A stretch of DNA of 8,179 bases, from positions 1 through 8,179 of the forward strand of contig JACRKI010000154.1 in NCBI GenBank assembly GCA_016215305.1, given 5' to 3'. The position numbers were made by a program, and so were the translations under genes. The DNA comes from Candidatus Woesearchaeota archaeon (GTDB lineage: Archaea; Nanobdellota; Nanobdellia; Woesearchaeales; DSVV01). Below the pieces are notes generated by a model, which saw only the letters and a list, made by a program, of their open reading frames with translations, was not told the origin of the DNA and did not search any database. This document shows positions 5,868 to 8,179 of the stretch, piece by piece (positions within the stretch are counted from its first letter, which is position 1; each line of letters starts with the position of its first letter).

Positions 5868-6254
5868 TTATTCTCTAAATATGATATATTTTTTTTGCCG
5901 AAGTGAGAGAAGATTGTGTCCTATCCTTCGCTTCAGTTCCTGATCTTGTGTTGCAATGATATATCCTTCTTTCGAAAATGCAACAAGCAAATCATCAACA
6001 GTACCTTCTTGGTCGCAGGCATGTATTTTAATATTTTGTGTTTTTAAAAGGGCTTTTGTCAATTTCACCTGCAATTTCTGCTTTTGCCCCCCTTCAGCGG
6101 CAACTTTATCGAGTTCCCAAAGTGATTTCTCGACGACATAGAGTTGGTAGTGCTCTGGGAAGAGCCTATCGATTTCCGCAAAGATATCGACATTGCACTG
6201 TGCAGGAATCAATAAAAAGTTTGTGTCAAGGATGATTTTTTTCATTTTTGTCAT
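5868..6254 (-). CDS. PIN-domain protein of the Fcf1/Utp23-like archaeal family
   Basis: A 128-residue single-domain PIN protein. The four acidic positions expected for metal-dependent RNA cleavage are present: D10 in IILDTNFLL, E47 in KSLWELDKV, D87/D88 in GTVDDLL, and D104 in IATQDQELK. The archaeal homologues next to rpo7 are thought to act like eukaryotic Fcf1 in 16S rRNA maturation; that role is inferred from family and context. The start is the ATG at 6254 (a second, MKK, is at 6245). The upstream winged-helix gene stops 3 bases earlier, so translation is probably coupled. A toxin role is possible for PIN proteins in general, but this conserved neighbourhood argues against it. Confidence 0.85.
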   Translation of the reverse strand: MTKMKKIILDTNFLLIPAQCNVDIFAEIDRLFPEHYQLYVVEKSLWELDKVAAEGGQKQKLQVKLTKALLKTQNIKIHACDQEGTVDDLLVAFSKEGYIIATQDQELKRRIGHNLLSLRQKKYIIFRE

Positions 6255-6257
6255 TAT

Positions 6258-6488
6258 TCAAGAGAGAATAAACTGCTTGAAAAGCGGGTCATTAAAATGA
6301 TATTTCCCATTTTTATCAAGTATCCCTTTTTCTTCCAATGCGTTGAGTGCTTTATTCAGTAATTGTGAACTCTTAATATCATACTGTTTCAGTACATTCT
6401 CAGAGAACAACTTTGTTTCTTTCATCGCTATTATTCTCAATGCCTTACGATGAGAAAGAGAAAGCCTATTATATACTTCTTCATACAT
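6258..6488 (-). CDS. Stand-alone winged-helix protein resembling the C-terminal domain of archaeal AAA ATPases
   Basis: A 76-residue protein. After an amphipathic helix (YNRLSLSHRKALRIIAMKE, 6-24) comes a helix-turn-helix (about 30-55) with YDIKSSQLLNKALNALEEKG, then a short wing (ILDKNGKYHFND) and the ending DPLFKQFILS. That pattern, including the final DPLF, matches the C-terminal winged helix of the archaeal ATPase family (PF01637-like), where it follows a large P-loop domain that is absent here. It has its own promoter placed for a leaderless message and is three bases upstream of the PIN gene. It may be a small DNA-binding regulator of the operon, or a surviving fragment of a decayed ATPase gene. 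The similarity is by eye. Confidence 0.72.
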   Translation of the reverse strand: MYEEVYNRLSLSHRKALRIIAMKETKLFSENVLKQYDIKSSQLLNKALNALEEKGILDKNGKYHFNDPLFKQFILS

Positions 6489-6506
6489 ATACCTATTTGA
6501 ACACCA

Positions 6507-6516
6507 TTTTTATAAA
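6507..6516 (-). promoter_or_regulatory. TATA box of the winged-helix/PIN operon
   Basis: The minus strand reads TTTATAAAAA, centred about 24 bases before the ATG at 6488. This spacing puts the transcription start at or next to the start codon, so the message is probably leaderless. Confidence 0.65.
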
Positions 6517-6543
6517 CTTTTTGGTTTCAAACTTTTTAGTTTG
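6514..6543 (+). repeat. Tandem 15-base direct repeat between divergent promoters
   Basis: AAACTTTTTGGTTTC (6514-6528) is followed directly by AAACTTTTTAGTTTG (6529-6543), matching at 13 of 15 positions. It lies between the two divergent TATA boxes and touches the minus-strand one, so it could be an operator for a repressor acting on both promoters. AT-rich slippage is the plain alternative. Confidence 0.45.
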
Positions 6544-6560
6544 TTCTTTCTCACGAAACC

Positions 6561-6566
6561 TTTATA
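6561..6566 (+). promoter_or_regulatory. TATA box of the 195-codon gene
   Basis: The plus strand reads GAAACCTTTATATCCC, with the TATA core at 6561-6566 and a purine-rich BRE-like GAAAC ahead. Its centre is about 28 bases before the ATG at 6592, the spacing of a leaderless archaeal promoter. This supports 6592 as the true start and rules out the in-frame ATG at 6541, which lies upstream of the promoter. Confidence 0.72.
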
Positions 6567-6591
6567 TCCCTCCTTCTCTCAAAATCACCCC

Positions 6592-7179
6592 ATGGCAGGA
6601 ATGGAAGGATACACGCGATTGCCCTCGCGATCAAAAGGACAGGTTGTGGAGTCAAAGCTTGGTGCAGAGTTTCTCAATCAAAGAGTCGGCTATAAAGGCA
6701 TTTTCGATTTGAATGAACTTTACAAGATTATTTATGACTGGCTTGTTTCCAGAGGGTTTCAGGTGCATGAAAGCAAATACAAAAGCGTCGTGATGGAAGG
6801 CGGCGGCAAAGAGCGGTCGTTTGACTGGTATGCGGAAAGAAAAGGAACAGAATTAGTCATGGTCAATATGAAAATTCACTTCAACTTGCAGGATCTTCAG
6901 GAGATTGAAGTGGTCAAAAACGGAGAGAAAAAGAAGCTTGTCAAAGGATATTTGTTTATCCGGATTACCCAGGATTTGGAGTTTGACTTTAGCGAACGAT
7001 ACTCATACACAAAATTACATCAGACAATTCTTAAATTTATGACAGAGTGGATGATGCAAAAGAAGATAGAGACGTATTGGGAGGACAAAGCGCGGTTCAA
7101 AGCGTATGAATTGGCGAATGTCATCAAGGAAAGTCTTGATTTCATGACAAAAGGAAATGAGCATTATGACGTGTGGTGA
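6592..7179 (+). CDS. Conserved-looking hypothetical protein, 195 residues
   Basis: I do not recognise the family. The protein begins MAGMEGYTRLPSRSKGQVVE. It is soluble and charged, with no signal peptide or membrane segment. Residues 32-56 look helical (YKGIFDLNELYKIIYDWLVSRG), 65-120 appear to be beta strands with a Gly-rich turn (VMEGGGKERSFDWYAERKGTE split by a charged loop), and 135-190 are helical with many aromatic and charged residues (FMTEWMMQKKIETYWEDKARF). Codon use and a clean leaderless promoter mark it as a real gene. The start is fixed by the TATA box at 6561-6566; a second ATG at 6601 is possible. It is divergent from the winged-helix/PIN pair, and hairpin H5 begins one base after its TGA. 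Confidence 0.82.
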   Translation: MAGMEGYTRLPSRSKGQVVESKLGAEFLNQRVGYKGIFDLNELYKIIYDWLVSRGFQVHESKYKSVVMEGGGKERSFDWYAERKGTELVMVNMKIHFNLQDLQEIEVVKNGEKKKLVKGYLFIRITQDLEFDFSERYSYTKLHQTILKFMTEWMMQKKIETYWEDKARFKAYELANVIKESLDFMTKGNEHYDVW

Positions 7180-7217
7180 CAAAACGTTAGCATTCGCTTC
7201 GCTCATGAAACGTTTTG
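7180..7217 (-). repeat. GA-hairpin H5, directly after the stop codon of the 195-codon gene (antisense)
   Basis: Read on the minus strand: outer stem CAAAACGTT (7217-7209) with AACGTTTTG (7188-7180), 9 pairs; CAT (7207-7205) with ATG (7193-7191); GA/GA; inner stem GC/GC; triloop GAA (7200-7198). The core CATGAGCGAAGCGAATG contains GCGAAGC, known as an unusually stable DNA mini-hairpin. The junction is T/CT. The outer stem sequence is unlike any other copy. No oligo-T run follows on the plus strand, so it is not an ordinary terminator. Confidence 0.75.
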
Positions 7218-7230
7218 GTAAAAAACAAAA

Positions 7231-7239
7231 ACATATAAA
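7231..7239 (+). promoter_or_regulatory. Candidate TATA box of the 60-codon gene
   Basis: ACATATAAA lies about 26 bases before 7262. If used, transcription would begin at about 7260-7263, exactly at the Shine-Dalgarno sequence, so the leader would consist of that sequence plus hairpin H6 and three bases. Confidence 0.5.
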
Positions 7240-7261
7240 GATAATAACTTTGAAAATAATA

Positions 7262-7267
7262 GAGGTG
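7262..7267 (+). promoter_or_regulatory. Shine-Dalgarno sequence on the far side of hairpin H6
   Basis: GAGGTG (with the next A, seven bases complementary to the archaeal 16S rRNA end) directly touches the 5' base of the H6 stem. The ATG at 7317 is 3 bases after the stem. In linear RNA the spacing is 49 bases and no start codon in between leads to a usable frame; with H6 folded the spacing becomes normal. Confidence 0.5.
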
Positions 7268-7313
7268 AAAAATTTCACATAAGTACACGAAGTGCACGAA
7301 TGCTGAAGTTTTT
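7268..7313 (+). promoter_or_regulatory. GA-hairpin H6, before the start codon of the 60-codon gene
   Basis: Outer stem AAAAATTTCA (7268-7277) with TGAAGTTTTT (7304-7313), 10 pairs including one U-G; CAT (7278-7280) with ATG (7300-7302); AA/GA at the tandem mismatch (7281-7282 and 7298-7299); inner stem GTACAC (7283-7288) with GTGCAC (7292-7297), five pairs and one A-C mismatch; triloop GAA (7289-7291). A single C bulge (7303) lies on the 3' side, as in H2. The ATG follows after three bases (ATA). Confidence 0.7.
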
Positions 7314-7316
7314 ATA

Positions 7317-7499
7317 ATGGCAAGAAAACACGATAATAGCATGTCATCAAGAAGCAATACAACCGTCAATAAAGCATATATGGAAAAAGTGACAAAGAGC
7401 GCGAATTATCAGGCAAGCGAAAAAAAAGCGCGCCAAATGCATGAAGTGGAAAAGCACATGATGCATGACCAGACTATGAGAAAGAAAGAGTATGATTGA
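7317..7499 (+). CDS. Small basic hypothetical protein, 60 residues
   Basis: I do not recognise this protein. It reads MARKHDNSMSSRSNTTVNKA and then a helical, Lys/Met/His-rich part ending HMMHDQTMRKKEYD. It is fully hydrophilic, rich in Ser, Lys and Met, and has no cysteine or membrane segment. It may bind nucleic acid or a protein partner, but this is only a guess from charge. Support for a real gene comes from the candidate promoter at 7231, the Shine-Dalgarno sequence at 7262 bridged by hairpin H6, and an oligo-T terminator straight after the TGA. It converges with the phospholipase D-family gene, with five bases between them. Confidence 0.62.
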   Translation: MARKHDNSMSSRSNTTVNKAYMEKVTKSANYQASEKKARQMHEVEKHMMHDQTMRKKEYD

Positions 7500-7518
7500 T
7501 TTTTTTATTTCTTCAATC
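7494..7518 (+). terminator. Terminator between two convergent genes
   Basis: GATTGA (7494-7499, containing the TGA stop) and TCAATC (7513-7518) are inverted copies, and a run of seven T (7500-7506) follows the plus-strand stop. The T run would end the 60-codon transcript. It overlaps the last codon of the opposing gene, so the two messages share complementary ends. Confidence 0.5.
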
Positions 7519-8179
7519 GTTCAAACTCTTCCTCATACAACGCGGCAAGAGCAGGATCATGAATAATCAAGATGTTTTCATCATTTTTTTCATTTCCATT
7601 TTTGGAAGGATTCATAGAACCAGTAATAACAATCGCATGATCAACAATAAACACCTTGTGATGCAGGAAGTGAGGATTTCCATCCCAAGACACATTGAAT
7701 TTTTCATGCAGCATATTGTATTCACTGTAGGCGTTATTCTGCGATTTTTCCATGACACCGGAAATTTCAACACCAGAATTTCCTTTCTTAACAAGCAAAT
7801 CGCCAATCGCGTCTGACGTAAAAGAAAAGGTCATGAAATGTACAGAAGTATTTGCGGTTGCAAGCGCATCCAGAATATGCTGTTCGCAAGTATCTTCTGG
7901 ACAAAAATAATTTTCAAGAGTAAAATTGTTGAAAAGAAGCTGTGGAATAGCGACGGTATCATCTGCGCCGAATTTTCCATTCCACAAACTCAAAAATTCA
8001 TCCTCATAATTGGCAGCAAGAATTGGTGAAGAAATAAAGACAAGATTATTGTTGTTTTGTGTCGCGTCAGAAACAGTAGGATTCATGGAACCTGTCATCA
8101 TTTCCTTTCTGTCAAAAATGCAGAATTTGTCGTGCATATACGCCTGTCTTGTATCAAAATGAACAAAAGAAAGCCAAGA
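7505..8179 (-). CDS. Phospholipase D-family protein with two HKD motifs (N-terminus outside window)
   Basis: The 224 C-terminal residues of a gene that runs off the right edge; the reading frame stays open to 8179, so the ATG at 8137 is not the start. Two complete HxKx4Dx6GSxN motifs are present: HDKFCIFD followed by GSMNPT (fragment residues about 16-35), and HHKVFIVD followed by GSMNPS. Each is followed by a region ending in a YEDEF- or YEEEF-type helix, the typical duplicated PLD half. Two HKD motifs in one chain form one active site through a phosphohistidine. Members include phospholipases, cardiolipin synthases and nucleases; the Nuc-like spacing and the FCPEDTC segment ahead of the second half fit the nuclease/phosphodiesterase group slightly better. 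A signal peptide or membrane anchor could lie in the missing part. Confidence 0.88.
   Translation of the reverse strand, partial: SWLSFVHFDTRQAYMHDKFCIFDRKEMMTGSMNPTVSDATQNNNNLVFISSPILAANYEDEFLSLWNGKFGADDTVAIPQLLFNNFTLENYFCPEDTCEQHILDALATANTSVHFMTFSFTSDAIGDLLVKKGNSGVEISGVMEKSQNNAYSEYNMLHEKFNVSWDGNPHFLHHKVFIVDHAIVITGSMNPSKNGNEKNDENILIIHDPALAALYEEEFERLKK

Noticed and set aside
6541..6591. Upstream ATG adding 17 residues to the 195-codon protein
   Set aside because: It lies upstream of the TATA box (6561-6566), which is placed for transcription to begin at the ATG at 6592.

Overview
The window looks like a piece of a small archaeal genome, most likely a DPANN-type archaeon (Woesearchaeota/Pacearchaeota-like is my guess, not proven). 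The evidence is the archaeal cluster PIN-domain protein - Rpo7 - Spt4 - eS24 - eS31 on the minus strand, TATA-type promoters placed about 25 bases before start codons (leaderless transcripts), and several small proteins without obvious families. No tRNA, rRNA, CRISPR array or transposase gene was seen.

Layout. Positions 1-3830 hold three minus-strand metabolic genes: a fold-type III PLP decarboxylase (2217-3830), a catabolic-type acetolactate synthase-like TPP enzyme (519-2174) and the first 105 residues of an aldehyde dehydrogenase (1-316, running off the left edge). Copies of a roughly 40-base repeat lie on both sides of the decarboxylase/acetolactate synthase pair: an inverted cluster at 370-485 and a single inverted copy at 4057-4096. 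Positions 3831-4174 have no gene. Positions 4175-6488 hold the information-processing block on the minus strand: a stand-alone winged-helix protein, a PIN-domain protein, Rpo7, Spt4, eS24 and an eS31 that has lost most of its zinc-binding cysteines. Positions 6592-7499 carry two unrecognised plus-strand genes (195 and 60 codons), and a two-HKD phospholipase D-family protein converges on them from the right edge.

The most unusual thing in the window is a family of six small hairpins (called H1-H6 here) between 4373 and 7313. They share one architecture but have different stem sequences: an AT-rich outer stem of 8-10 pairs that differs between copies, a 3-4 pair middle helix (usually CAT/ATG), a tandem GA/GA mismatch, an inner stem of 2-6 pairs that also differs, and a GAA (once GTA) triloop. 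Copies usually have a short bulge on the 3' side of the middle helix. The pairing is kept while the bases change, which points to selection or copying at the level of structure. The 3' end of every copy touches a gene boundary, either 0-6 bases before a start codon (H1, H2, H4, H6) or at a stop codon in antisense orientation (H3, H5). In H2 and H6 a Shine-Dalgarno sequence sits just 5' of the hairpin and the ATG 3 bases after it, so only folding gives a normal spacing. In H1 the Shine-Dalgarno sequence is inside the middle helix. The family could be a translational control element, a mobile palindromic repeat, or a mobile repeat adopted as a leader. I do not recognise it as a described family.
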